The notes below the pieces were generated by a model that was not told the origin of the DNA, did not search any database, and was given only the letters and a program-made list of their open reading frames with translations. Shown in pieces: positions 16,453-25,618 of a DNA stretch of 64,000 nt; position 1 is the first letter of the stretch; each line of letters begins with the position of its first letter. The position numbers were made by a program, and so were the translations under genes. This DNA comes from RHKX01 sp963784885 (lineage in GTDB: Bacteria; Actinomycetota; Thermoleophilia; Solirubrobacterales; 70-9). The stretch spans positions 744,001-808,000 of the forward strand of contig CAWATA010000004.1 in assembly GCA_963784885.1 (NCBI GenBank). Reading direction: 5' to 3'.

Positions 16453-17511
16453 TCAGACCCAGCCGCGTTCGCGGGCTACGAGCACGGCCTGGGCGCGGTC
16501 GGCAGCGCCGATCTTGCGGTAGACGTTGTGCAGGTGGGTGCGCACGGTGCTGGCGGAGAGGCCCATCTCCTCGGCGATCTCCTTGTAGACCTTGCCCTCG
16601 GCGAGGCCCCGGAGGGCGTCGATCTCGCGGCGCGAGAGCGGGCAGGGCTCGCCGCGGCGCTGGCGCGGCGCCCGGGCGTGCGGGAACTCGTACAGGAGCT
16701 GGTGCAGGCGAGCCTCGTTCAGCCCGCAGCCCTCCGCCGCCGCGAGCATCGCCTCGGGCGAGACGGTGTCGCCGGCGGCGTGGTGGGCGACGAGATCGCT
16801 GAGCCGGACCGCGGCCGCGATGCCGTCGGCCGACTCGGAGTGGTGGCGTTCGATCGCGCTGGCGATCACCGTCGGCAAGCCCCAGCGCCGGGCGAGGACG
16901 CCGCCGACGATCGTGTGGTCGACGCCGAACTCACGCCGCTCGATCTGAACCCGCTCCTCGGGCGTGGTCGAGCGGTCAGCCAGGATCTCCTCGTAGCCGG
17001 GGTAGAGGCGGATCAGGACGAGCTGGCCGACGTCGTGGAGCAGTGCCGCGGCCGCCAGCTCGTCGCGGCCGGCGACCTCGGCCAGGCCGGCGAGATTCTC
17101 AGCCGCGTGCCGGGTCGCGACCGCGTGGCGGCGGAAGCGCTCCGGGAGGCCGGCCCATGAGGTACCGGGCTGAAGCAGCTTGTAGGTCGGGAGCGATCCG
17201 GCGACCGCCCGGATTCCCGCCGGGGTCAGCGCCTCGACGGCGTCGGGCACGTTGGCGACCCGCGCCCGGGGGCCGCCGCCGTTGTTGGCCGATCGCATCA
17301 CCGCGATCGCCACCGCCGTGTCGGTCTCGACGAGTTCGGTGATCTCGGTCAGCGAAGAGCTCTCCTGGGAGGCGGCCTTGACGACGCGATCCACCGTGTC
17401 CTCGAGGGCGGGCAGCCGGCTGACGGCGTCGAAGGCGGCAGCGAGTCGCTTGCCTCCCTTTCCCTGCGCCCCGTCAAGGGGCTTTACGGTGGTCTCTTCG
17501 GCTGTCTGCAT
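16453..17511 (-). CDS. HDOD domain fused to LuxR helix-turn-helix
   Basis: 352 residues. Residues about 20-250 form an HDOD domain (RLPALEDTVDRVVKAA; LVETDTAVAIAVMRSANN; AAALLHDVGQLVLIRLYPGYEEIL; FGVDHTIVGGVLARRWGLP), a non-catalytic HD relative found in signalling proteins. The last 65 residues form a LuxR helix-turn-helix (LSRREIDALRGLAEGKVYKEIAEE, then STVRTHLHNVYRKIGAADRAQAV). The fusion would couple an HDOD sensory or scaffold function to DNA binding. ATG 17511 is preferred; an earlier in-frame start adds a Pro/Arg-rich stretch. Its target genes and input signal are unknown. Confidence 0.85.
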   Translation of the reverse strand: MQTAEETTVKPLDGAQGKGGKRLAAAFDAVSRLPALEDTVDRVVKAASQESSSLTEITELVETDTAVAIAVMRSANNGGGPRARVANVPDAVEALTPAGIRAVAGSLPTYKLLQPGTSWAGLPERFRRHAVATRHAAENLAGLAEVAGRDELAAAALLHDVGQLVLIRLYPGYEEILADRSTTPEERVQIERREFGVDHTIVGGVLARRWGLPTVIASAIERHHSESADGIAAAVRLSDLVAHHAAGDTVSPEAMLAAAEGCGLNEARLHQLLYEFPHARAPRQRRGEPCPLSRREIDALRGLAEGKVYKEIAEEMGLSASTVRTHLHNVYRKIGAADRAQAVLVARERGWV

Positions 17512-17595
17512 GGGGATGTCCCGATCCGGCCGGCCTGCCCTCCAGGGGCCCGGCGTCCGTCTCCCCACCCTGATCGGCAGATGTCTCCGATCCCG

Positions 17596-19032
17596 TTAAC
17601 CCGGGTCGGAATCGTCCCCGGGCAGGCGATCGCCGAGCCGGCCGATCGCCTGATCGAGGCGCGCGACCGAGCGCCGACGGCCCAGCGCAACGAGCGAATC
17701 GAAGATCCCGGGCGAGACGTTCGAGCCCGTGATCGCAACCCGGATCGGCTGCAGCACCTTCGTGGCCGAGACCCCTTCGGAGTCGATCAGCGCGCGGAGG
17801 TCGCGCTCGAGCGTCGCGGCGTCGAACGGGTCGGCGACGGCGATCGCCTCGTCCGCCTTGCGCAGCAGCGACCGGGTGCCCGGCTTCATCACCTTGCTCC
17901 ATACCTTCGGATCGACGTCCTCGGCCCATGGCTCGGTGAACAGGAACGCGATCAGGGGCCAGACCTCGGTCACCGTCTGGGCCTTGTCGCGAACGATCTC
18001 GCATGCCTCGTTGCGAGCCTCCGGGCTCGCGGCGGCGAACGCGGCTGCCGCGGCGGGATCGTTGCGCTCCAGGTGAGCTGTCAGCTCGGCCTCATAGCGC
18101 TCGAGCGTCTCCTCGCGCATGTAGCGACCGTTCATCCAGCGCAGCTTCTTCTCGTCGAAGATCGCGGCCGCCTTGCCGACGCGGCCGATCGAGAACCGGC
18201 GGACGAGCTCGTCGGTGGAGAGCAGCGTCTCGTCGTCGTCGGTGCCCCAGCCGAGCAGCGCCAGGTAGTTGCGAACAGCCGCCGGCAGAAAGCCCGCTTC
18301 GCGGAGCTCCTGCACCGAGGCCGCGCCGTGGCGCTTGGACAGCTTCTTGCCGTCGGGGCCGTGCAGGAGCGGCAGGTGCGCGTAGCGGGGCGGATCCTCG
18401 CCGAGGGCCTCGAGGACGAGCAGCTGTCGCGGGGTGTTGGAGAGGTGATCGTCGCCGCGGATCACATCGGTGATCCCCATGTCGGCGTCGTCGACCGCGA
18501 CGGCGAAGTTGTAGAGGACCGAGCCGTCGGCGCGGGCGATCACCGGATCGTCCTGGAGGTCGTTGCGGAACCTGATCTCGCCGCGGATCGCGTCGGCGAC
18601 GACCGTCTCTCCGTCGCCGGGCACGCGGAGCCGGATCGCGGCACCCTCGGCGTCGGCCCCCTCGAGCGCGACGCCGCGATAGCCGCGGCCGGGGTTCGAC
18701 TTGCGCCACTGCTGAACCTCGGCGCCGGTGGTCGCGTCCCGGTAGGCGGCGCCGGAGGCGAGCAGCTCATCGAGCCGCTCGCGGTGCCGCGGCGCCCGCT
18801 CGTACTGGCTGACCGGGCCCTCGTCCCAGTCGAGCTCGAGCCAGCGCAGGGCGTCGAGGATCTGCTCGACGTTCTCCGGAGTCGAGCGCTCGCGGTCGGT
18901 GTCCTCGATCCGCAGGACCAGCGTTCCACCCGATCCCCGGGCCGCGAGCCAGTTGTACAGTGCCGTCCTCGCGCCGCCGATGTGCAGCGCGCCAGTTGGC
19001 GAGGGGGCAAAACGAACGCGGAGGGATTCCAT
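17596..19032 (-). CDS. gltX: Glutamyl-tRNA synthetase
   Basis: 478 residues, class I synthetase. The HIGH motif appears as FAPSPTGALHIGGARTALYNWL and the KMSKS loop as KKLSKRHGAASV. Since GatCAB is encoded at 4.6-7.8 kb, this enzyme is probably non-discriminating and also charges tRNA(Gln), which GatCAB then corrects; no glnS is visible here. The start is ATG 19032, whose first two bases overlap the ATG of the divergent nfo gene. No Shine-Dalgarno precedes it. An in-frame start further upstream would lie inside nfo and is not favoured. Confidence 0.95.
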   Translation of the reverse strand: MESLRVRFAPSPTGALHIGGARTALYNWLAARGSGGTLVLRIEDTDRERSTPENVEQILDALRWLELDWDEGPVSQYERAPRHRERLDELLASGAAYRDATTGAEVQQWRKSNPGRGYRGVALEGADAEGAAIRLRVPGDGETVVADAIRGEIRFRNDLQDDPVIARADGSVLYNFAVAVDDADMGITDVIRGDDHLSNTPRQLLVLEALGEDPPRYAHLPLLHGPDGKKLSKRHGAASVQELREAGFLPAAVRNYLALLGWGTDDDETLLSTDELVRRFSIGRVGKAAAIFDEKKLRWMNGRYMREETLERYEAELTAHLERNDPAAAAAFAAASPEARNEACEIVRDKAQTVTEVWPLIAFLFTEPWAEDVDPKVWSKVMKPGTRSLLRKADEAIAVADPFDAATLERDLRALIDSEGVSATKVLQPIRVAITGSNVSPGIFDSLVALGRRRSVARLDQAIGRLGDRLPGDDSDPG

Positions 19033-19900
19033 GCTGATCGGCGCCCATGTTTCCACAGCCGGCGGACTCGCCAACGCCGTCGAGCGCGGCGCCGAGCGCG
19101 GCTGCGACGCGATCCAGATCTTTCACCAGAGCCCGCGGGCCTGGCGGCCGACGAATCACGGGCCCGGCGACTACGCCGCGTTCAACGACGCGTTCGCGGC
19201 CTCGCGGCTCCAGTCGGTCGTCATCCACGCCGTCTACCTGATCAACACCTGCACCCCCGATCCCGAGATCGCCGAGAAATCGCTGGCATCGCTGACGCAC
19301 GCGCTCCGCGTCGGCGACGCGATCGGCGCCGACGGCGTCGTCCTCCACGCCGGCTCGCGCAAGAAGGACCCGCTGGATGAGGCGGTGGCGCGCTCCGGGG
19401 CGCTCGTCCGCGAGGCCCTCGCCGAGACCGAAGCCTGCCCGGTGCTGTTCGAGAACACCGCCGGGACGACCGGTCCCCTGGGCCGCGATTTCGACGAGCT
19501 CGCGATGCTCGTCGACGCCGCCGGAGCCGGTGAGCGGATCGGCGTCTGCATCGACTGCTGCCACCTGTTCGCGAGCGGCTTCGAGATCGTCGAGCCGGAC
19601 CAGCTCACGGTCGTCGTCGACGATCTCGACCGGGTGGTCGGACTCGACCGGCTGCGCTGCCTCCACGTGAACGACAGCGCCGTCCCGATGGGCGCCAATC
19701 GCGACAAGCACGCCAACGTCGGCGAGGGCGAGATGGGCGAGCTCGGGATCGCCACGTTTCTGTCGGAACCCCGCTTCGAGGACCTGCCGGCGCTGCTCGA
19801 GACGCCCGGGCCCGACAAGAAGGGCACCGACGCGGCCGAGGTGGCCCGCGCGAGGGCCTACCGCGCCGACGGGCTGAAGCGGAGAAGCGCCGGGGCGTGA
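19031..19900 (+). CDS. nfo: Deoxyribonuclease IV (AP endonuclease)
   Basis: 289 residues. This TIM-barrel zinc enzyme cleaves 5' of abasic sites in base excision repair. Zinc-ligand segments include LIGAHVSTAGGLANAV, QIFHQSPRAW, VVIHAVYLINTCTPD, VLHAGSRK, CPVLFENTAG, IGVCIDCCHLFASG, LHVNDSAVPMGANRDKHANVGEGEMG and LLETPGPDKKGTD. Start ATG 19031 has GGAGGGA five bases upstream; that Shine-Dalgarno lies in DNA antisense to gltX. The gene and gltX are divergent with overlapping start codons. Confidence 0.96.
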   Translation: MLIGAHVSTAGGLANAVERGAERGCDAIQIFHQSPRAWRPTNHGPGDYAAFNDAFAASRLQSVVIHAVYLINTCTPDPEIAEKSLASLTHALRVGDAIGADGVVLHAGSRKKDPLDEAVARSGALVREALAETEACPVLFENTAGTTGPLGRDFDELAMLVDAAGAGERIGVCIDCCHLFASGFEIVEPDQLTVVVDDLDRVVGLDRLRCLHVNDSAVPMGANRDKHANVGEGEMGELGIATFLSEPRFEDLPALLETPGPDKKGTDAAEVARARAYRADGLKRRSAGA

Positions 19901-19923
19901 CCCCGGCGCATCGGCACAGTCGA

Positions 19924-19940
19924 GCAGCCCGGAGGGCTGC
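19924..19940. terminator. Hairpin between convergent nfo and the Cys-rich gene
   Basis: GCAGCCC and GGGCTGC pair perfectly around GGA, 24 bases after the nfo stop and 19 bases after the stop of the convergent gene. No T-run. Confidence 0.45.
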
Positions 19941-19958
19941 GAGTGCGCACTTGTCGGG

Positions 19959-20357
19959 CTAGCCGGCCATCGGCAGACCCGTCCGGAGATCGAACTCGGA
20001 CGGGTCGTTGATATCGAAGAACGACGGGTTCAGGCACGTGTGCGCCGGCCCGTCCCCCTCGAAGGCGGGCTCGACCCGGAACTGGCACTGCGGGAGCGGC
20101 CGGCCGGTCATCTTGATGCCGCCGAAGCCGCCGTTGCGCTCCGCCGCCTCGAAGCCGGCGACGTCGAGCTCGCCGCGAAAGACCTTCTGCACGCAGCCCA
20201 TGAACCGCCGCCCGGTCGGCCCGTCGACGTAGCTCCAGAGGTAGGGGCAGCGCATCGCCAGGCAGTCCCGGGGCTCGATCAGCTTGTCGCAGAAGGTGCG
20301 ACAGCTGCGGCACTCGCCGGCAGGCGATACGGCCTCGGCTGTTGCGCTTGCTCCCAT
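19959..20357 (-). CDS. Cysteine-rich hypothetical protein
   Basis: 132 residues of unknown function. Eight cysteines at positions 16, 19, 23, 32, 37, 55, 91 and 108; the first five form C-x2-C-x3-C-x8-C-x4-C, suggestive of a bound metal or Fe-S cluster. Other features are YLWSYVDGPTGRRFMGCVQKVF and a C-terminal HTCLNPSFFDINDPSEFDLRTG. No signal peptide or membrane segment. It lies between nfo (convergent) and dnaE (same strand, upstream), which is compatible with a housekeeping or repair role, but no function is claimed. Confidence 0.75.
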   Translation of the reverse strand: MGASATAEAVSPAGECRSCRTFCDKLIEPRDCLAMRCPYLWSYVDGPTGRRFMGCVQKVFRGELDVAGFEAAERNGGFGGIKMTGRPLPQCQFRVEPAFEGDGPAHTCLNPSFFDINDPSEFDLRTGLPMAG

Positions 20358-20405
20358 GCCGGGATTCTAGTTCCGAGCCCTAGCGGGCTCGCCGGTCGAT
20401 CGGGG

Positions 20406-23400
20406 TCAAGCCGCGATCGGGGGTTGCCCGAGCAGATCCTCGATCTCGGCCAGCAGGCCGACCGAGGCATCGACCCGGTAAGCGCTTCCGAAGCGAAGCT
20501 TGCGGACCCCCTCGCGAGTCTTCATCTCGAGCACGACCTCGGCGTCGCCGGGGAAGCTGGCGAAGACCGACTTCAGCTCCTCGATGATCGACGGGCCGTA
20601 CTCGGCGGCGTCGAGTTGCAGCGGGAAAGTCAGCGGCTTGTCGAGCTCGCGGACCTTCTCCTTCGCCGTCTCGACCTCGGCGTTCGACGGCTCGAACGGC
20701 TCGGCGTCGTGGACCACGAGCTTGATCTCGCCACGGTCCTTGCGATCGACCCGGCCGCGGACGAGCAGCACCGCGTCGGTGTCGATGACGTCGTCGTTCG
20801 CCTCCAGCGTCTTCGCGAAGATGATCATCTCGACCCGCCCCTCGAGATCGTCGAGGGTGGCGAACATCATCGTATTGCCGGTCTTCGTCCGGATCTTCTT
20901 CGCCTCGGCGACGATCCCACCGACGGTGACCGTGGCGCCGTCGGGGCGCTTTTCGAGCTCGGCGAGAGTGCAGTCCGCGCGGACCCGCAGCGCCTCGCGG
21001 ACCTGCGAGAGGGGGTGATCGGAGAGGAAGGTGCCCATCGTCTCCTTCTCCATCGCCAGCAGCTCGCGCTGCTCGAACTCCTCGCCGAGGATCGGCGGGT
21101 GCTGGGAGCGCAGCCCGGCCCCGGGCGAGCCCTCGTCGAGGGCGAAGATCGACGCCTGACCGCGCTGGGCATCGTCCTGGGCCTTCTGCCCGGCCGACTG
21201 CGCCGACGGCAGCACGGCGAGCATCGCCTTGCGCGAGGCCTCGGTCGAATCGAGCCCGCCGCACTTGATCAGGCACTCGATCGCCCGCTTGTTGACGGCC
21301 CTGCAGTCGACCCGCTCGCAGAAGTCCCAGAGCGAGTCGAACGGGCGCTCCTCCCGGGCCGCGAGGATCGCCTCGACCGCCGAGTGGCCGACGTTCTTGA
21401 CCGCGTCGAGCCCGAAGCGGATCTTGTTGCCGGAGACGACGAAGCCGTGGTCGGAGATGTTGACGTCGGGCGGCAGCACCTCGATGCCCATCTCCTCGCA
21501 GCGGTTGACGAAGAACGGCACCTTGTCCTTCGTCGACATCACCGAGCTGATCACCGCGGCCATGTACTCGGCCGGGAAGTTCGCCTTCAGGTATGCGGTC
21601 CGGTAGGCGATCAGGGCGTAGCAGGCGGCGTGCGACTTGTTGAACGAGTAGTCGGCCGCGGCCGTCATCAGCTTCCAGAGGTCACGGGCGACGGCGGGAT
21701 CGGTCCCGGAGGAGCCGGCCCCCTCCATGAACTCCGTCTCCATCGTGGCCATCATGTCCCGCTTCTTCTTGCCGATCGCCTTGCGGAGGTCGTCGGCGCG
21801 GGCGGGGCTGAAGCCGGCGATCTGCTTCGAGATCTCCATCAGCTGCTCCTGATAGATGCAGCAGCCGTAGGTCGCCTCGGTGATCGGCCGCAGGCGCTCG
21901 TCCTGGTAGCGGACCGAGCCCGGGTCGCGCTTACCGCGGGCGTAGTCGGCGATGTAGCGCATCGCGCCGGGCCGGTAGAGCGAGACGAGGGCGACGATGT
22001 CGCCGAACTCGGTCGGCCGGACCTGACGAAGGGCGTCGCGCATCCCCTCCGACTCGAGCTGGAAGACACCGACCGAGTCGCCGGCCCGGAGCATCTCGTA
22101 GGTCTTCTCGTCGTCGAGCGGCAGGTTCTCGACGTCGAGCTCGACCCCTCGGGAGCGCTCGACGATCTCGACCGCGTCCTCGATCACGTCGAGGTTGCGG
22201 AGCCCGAGGAAGTCCATCTTCAGCAGGCCGATCTCCTCGACCGGGACCATCGAGTACTGGGTGACGATCTTGTAGGAGCGTTCGCCGTCCTTCGCGGCCC
22301 CGCGATCCTCGGCGAGCTGGAGCGGGACGACCTCCTGCAGCGGCCGGTCGGCGATGACGACGGCGGCGGCGTGGATCGAGTGGTTGCGGACGATCCCCTC
22401 GAGGCCGCGGGCGGTGTCGACGATCTGGCGCGTGTCGGTCTCGGCGTCGTAGGCCTTCTTGAGGTCCTCGCCCTCCTTCAGGCACTCGTCGAAGCTCGGA
22501 CTGCGGCCCATGATCGGCTCCGGGATCAGCTTCGCGATCCGATCGCCGGTCCCGTAATCGAAGCCGAGCACGCGGGCGGCGTCGCGGGTTGCGGCCCGCG
22601 GCGCCATCTTCCCGAACGTGACGATCTGTGCGACCGACTCGCGCCCGTACTTCTCGGTCACGTAGCGGATCACGCGCTCGCGGCCGCGGACCGAGAAGTC
22701 GATGTCGATGTCCGGCATCGACCGCCGGGCCGGGTTCAGGAAGCGCTCGAAGAGGAGGTCGTTCTCGAGCGGGTCGAGATCGGTGATCCCGAGGCTGTAG
22801 GCGACGATCGAGCCCGCCGCCGAACCGCGCCCGGGACCGACCGCGACGCCGTTCTCCTTCGCGTAGCGGACGAAGTCCCAGACGATCAGGAAGTAGGAAG
22901 GAAAGCCCATCTCCTCGATCACGCCGAGCTCGAACTCGAGCCGCTCGACCGCGGCCGCGGGAGCCGGGTCGCCGTAGCGGCGGCGCAGGCCCTCGGCGGC
23001 GACCCGCCGCAGCATCTCTTCCGGCTCGGAGCCGTCGGGGGTCGGGAACCTCGGCAGCAGCAGCTCGCCGAGAGCGATGTCGACGTTGCAGCGCTCGGCG
23101 ATCTCGAGGGTGTTCGGGATCGCCTCCGGCCAGGGCGCGAAGGACTCGTACATCTCCTCCGCGGTCTTCAAATAGAACTCGTTGGTGTCGAAGCTCAGCT
23201 TCGGCGCCTCGAGCGTGGACTTGGTCTGCACGCAGAGCAGGGCGGCGTGGTTGCGGTAGTCCTCGCGGCGCAGGTAGTGGACGTCGGCCGTCCCGACGAG
23301 CGGCTTGCCGAGCTCGCCCGCGACCCGGGCGATTCCCTCGTTGGCCTTGTCCTGCTCGGGAATCCCGTTGACCTGGAGCTCGAAGTAGACGTTCTCGCCG

Positions 23401-23915
23401 CCGAAGATCTGGAGCAGGTCGTCGACATGCGAGCGGGCGTCGTCGGGGCGGTCCTCGACGAGACGGCGGCAGAACCGCGAGGCGAGGCAGCCCGTCAGCG
23501 CGATCACGCCCTCCGAATAGCGCTCGAGCAGCCGCGGGTCGACGTTCGCCTTGCCGCGGGCGAAGCCCTCGAGGAAGCCCGCCGAGCTCAGCTTGACAAG
23601 GTTCTTGAAGCCGGTCTCGTTCGCAGCAAGCAGCGTCAGGTGGTTGCGCTCCCACCTCGTCTTCTGCTTGATCGCCTCGATGTCGTCGACGAGATAGGCC
23701 TCGAGGCCCATGATCGGCTTGATCCCGTGCTTCCCGCAGGCCTGGAAGAGCTCGACCGAGCCGTTCATCACGCCGTGATCGGTGAGGCCGAGCGCCGGCA
23801 TCCCGAGCTCGGCGGCGCGCGCGGCCATCGCGTCGATCTTGTTGGCGCCGTCGAGCAGCGAGTACTCGCTGTGGACGTGCAGGTGGGCTGCCTGCTGTGC
23901 GGCCGTAGTGCTCAC
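20406..23915 (-). CDS. dnaE: DNA polymerase III subunit alpha
   Basis: 1169 residues, the replicative polymerase. The N-terminal PHP domain begins HLHVHSEYSLLDGANKIDAM, with the His residues of the PHP metal site. The C-family polymerase core has GPGRGSAAGSIVAYSLGITDLDP and the catalytic PDIDIDF motif; KSHAACYALIAYRTAYLKANFPAEY lies in the fingers. After a helix-hairpin-helix region, the C-terminal OB fold reads VTVGGIVAEAKKIRTKTGNTM. Length matches DnaE1 of actinobacteria. GTG start at 23915. No frameshift in 3.5 kb, which contrasts with the second half of the window. Confidence 0.97.
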   Translation of the reverse strand: MSTTAAQQAAHLHVHSEYSLLDGANKIDAMAARAAELGMPALGLTDHGVMNGSVELFQACGKHGIKPIMGLEAYLVDDIEAIKQKTRWERNHLTLLAANETGFKNLVKLSSAGFLEGFARGKANVDPRLLERYSEGVIALTGCLASRFCRRLVEDRPDDARSHVDDLLQIFGGENVYFELQVNGIPEQDKANEGIARVAGELGKPLVGTADVHYLRREDYRNHAALLCVQTKSTLEAPKLSFDTNEFYLKTAEEMYESFAPWPEAIPNTLEIAERCNVDIALGELLLPRFPTPDGSEPEEMLRRVAAEGLRRRYGDPAPAAAVERLEFELGVIEEMGFPSYFLIVWDFVRYAKENGVAVGPGRGSAAGSIVAYSLGITDLDPLENDLLFERFLNPARRSMPDIDIDFSVRGRERVIRYVTEKYGRESVAQIVTFGKMAPRAATRDAARVLGFDYGTGDRIAKLIPEPIMGRSPSFDECLKEGEDLKKAYDAETDTRQIVDTARGLEGIVRNHSIHAAAVVIADRPLQEVVPLQLAEDRGAAKDGERSYKIVTQYSMVPVEEIGLLKMDFLGLRNLDVIEDAVEIVERSRGVELDVENLPLDDEKTYEMLRAGDSVGVFQLESEGMRDALRQVRPTEFGDIVALVSLYRPGAMRYIADYARGKRDPGSVRYQDERLRPITEATYGCCIYQEQLMEISKQIAGFSPARADDLRKAIGKKKRDMMATMETEFMEGAGSSGTDPAVARDLWKLMTAAADYSFNKSHAACYALIAYRTAYLKANFPAEYMAAVISSVMSTKDKVPFFVNRCEEMGIEVLPPDVNISDHGFVVSGNKIRFGLDAVKNVGHSAVEAILAAREERPFDSLWDFCERVDCRAVNKRAIECLIKCGGLDSTEASRKAMLAVLPSAQSAGQKAQDDAQRGQASIFALDEGSPGAGLRSQHPPILGEEFEQRELLAMEKETMGTFLSDHPLSQVREALRVRADCTLAELEKRPDGATVTVGGIVAEAKKIRTKTGNTMMFATLDDLEGRVEMIIFAKTLEANDDVIDTDAVLLVRGRVDRKDRGEIKLVVHDAEPFEPSNAEVETAKEKVRELDKPLTFPLQLDAAEYGPSIIEELKSVFASFPGDAEVVLEMKTREGVRKLRFGSAYRVDASVGLLAEIEDLLGQPPIAA

Positions 23916-24002
23916 CCGGCCATCATGGCAAGGGGGGTGGATGCCAATCGGCTTCCGATCGACGGCACGCGGACCGATCTCCGCGTTTTGCGGACCGTTC
24001 CC

Positions 24003-25520
24003 TCAGCCGACCTGGCGCTCGACGGTCGCCACCTGGGCGAGGACGTCGACCAGGCGCCGTTCGGCCTCCCGGACCCGCTCGGCGGCCTCCCGCTCGGCGG
24101 CCGCGGTCCGGTCGCGTACCCGCTCCTCGCGCGCCTGGGCGTCGGCGACCTCGGCGAGGCGCCGCTCGGCGTCGGCGACGGCCGCGCTCAGTCTCGCGGC
24201 AATCCGCTCCTCCTCCTCCGCCAGGAGCCTCCGGAGCCGGGCGGCCGCGGCGTCCTCCTGGCGGCCGAGCTCCTCGGCCACCGCTCCGGCGGCCTCCGAG
24301 CGAACGGTGGCGATCAGCTCGTCGCGGAGGATCGAGGCCTGCGACTGGATATCGGCCTGCCCCTGGCGGCCGACGCCCTCGAGTCTGGCCGACCAGCTCT
24401 CGCCCTCGGATCGGGCGGTGTTCGCGAGCTCACGGTCGAGCTCGGCCCGGGTCTCCTTGAGAGCATCGAGCGCCCGCGCGAGCTGGGCCGCCACCGCATC
24501 CTCGGCCTGATCGCGAAATGCGCGGTAGCTCCGGCGTGACCCTTCCTCGCGCAACGCCTGCATCTGCTCGCCGGCGTTCGCCGCGAGCGCGCGCTGGAGC
24601 TCGTCGCCGACCATCCGGGAATGCTCGGCAAGCGCGGAGCGGGCCGCTTCCTCGCCGAGCCGGCGGAGGTCGGCGCCGGCAGAATCCGCAGCGCCGGAGA
24701 CGGCGGTCGCGACGTCGGCCGCGATCGCGTCCAGCGCGGTCTCACGCGCCTCAGCCGCCGCCGCGGCGGCGGCGACGCTCGCACGCTCGTCGAGCTGACC
24801 GGCGAACTCGTCCGAGAACGAGCGAAGCCGTTCGTCCAACAGCTTCTGAACCTCCGAGAGGCGCGCGGACAAGCGAGCGATGAGGCGCTGCTCGGCGGCA
24901 TCGACCGCGACGGCGACCTTCTCCATCGCCGCCGCGTCGAGCCCGGCGCTCCCGGCGGCCAGGGCGGCCTCGGCCTTCGCGAGCTCGGTCGCCACGGTCT
25001 GCTTCGAGGCGTCGCGCGCGTCGGCGAGCCGGGTAGCAGCCACCGCCTCGGCGATGTCGCGAGCCTCCCGGATCGCCTCCGACCGGAGCCGCTCGAGGTG
25101 CTCGGCGTCGGACTGGGCGGTGCTCGACCTCGCGAGCTCGCGCTTCAGCTCGGCGCGCTCCCGCTCGACGGAATCCCCCAGCGCAGCCTCCACCGCCGCC
25201 GACTGGAGCTCGAGCCGGCGCTCGGCCGCCTCGATCCGATGGGCGATCCAGGACGAGACCCGCCCTTCGACCAGCGCAGCCACCTGCTCCACGTCCGCCT
25301 CCCCCCGGGCCTCCGCCGGCCGCGACGAGGGCGGAGGCGGAGGGGACGGGAGCGGATCGACGTTGGCAGCTTCCCCGGAGCCCTCGGTCAGGGGGACGCC
25401 GTGAGCCCGCCCACGCGCGATCAGCTCATCGAGGCTCCGCCCGATCGCCGACCGAGCGTCGGCGATTCGACGCTGGACCTCATCGTCGCCGGGCTCGGCG
25501 CTCTCCCCTCGATCGGACAC
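24003..25520 (-). CDS. Long Ala/Glu-rich coiled-coil protein, function unknown
   Basis: 505 residues. An N-terminal helical segment (DDEVQRRIADARSAIGRSLDELIARGRAHG) is followed by a Pro/Ser linker (PLPSPPPPPSSRP) and then about 400 residues of nearly continuous heptad-like helix rich in Ala, Glu, Arg and Leu. No Cys and no Trp-rich core; no signal peptide or membrane helix. It looks like a cytoskeletal or scaffolding rod. GTG start at 25520, with a possible TAGGAC -10 nine bases before it. It is divergent from two further coiled-coil genes. It might be relatable to DivIVA, SMC-like or FilP-like proteins, but no signature confirms that. Confidence 0.75.
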   Translation of the reverse strand: MSDRGESAEPGDDEVQRRIADARSAIGRSLDELIARGRAHGVPLTEGSGEAANVDPLPSPPPPPSSRPAEARGEADVEQVAALVEGRVSSWIAHRIEAAERRLELQSAAVEAALGDSVERERAELKRELARSSTAQSDAEHLERLRSEAIREARDIAEAVAATRLADARDASKQTVATELAKAEAALAAGSAGLDAAAMEKVAVAVDAAEQRLIARLSARLSEVQKLLDERLRSFSDEFAGQLDERASVAAAAAAAEARETALDAIAADVATAVSGAADSAGADLRRLGEEAARSALAEHSRMVGDELQRALAANAGEQMQALREEGSRRSYRAFRDQAEDAVAAQLARALDALKETRAELDRELANTARSEGESWSARLEGVGRQGQADIQSQASILRDELIATVRSEAAGAVAEELGRQEDAAAARLRRLLAEEEERIAARLSAAVADAERRLAEVADAQAREERVRDRTAAAEREAAERVREAERRLVDVLAQVATVERQVG

Positions 25521-25618
25521 GGTTTCGACGTCCTAGCAGGATCGGGCGCGGTCTGCATCCGCTTTTCGCGGCCTTTGCGGTCCCTAGTCACCGTGATTAC
25601 GCCTCCACGGCTCCTAGG
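25521..25618. promoter_or_regulatory. Divergent intergenic region of the coiled-coil module
   Basis: 98 bases between opposite start codons. CTAGGA occurs close to both starts (near 25535 on the minus strand and at 25613-25618 on the plus strand). No Shine-Dalgarno is obvious for either gene. Confidence 0.35.

Noticed and set aside
20040..24539. A 1,499-codon plus-strand open frame opposite dnaE and the coiled-coil gene
   Set aside because: It is antisense to dnaE, has the Arg/Asp/Leu/Val-rich composition of a high-GC shadow frame and no recognisable domain.
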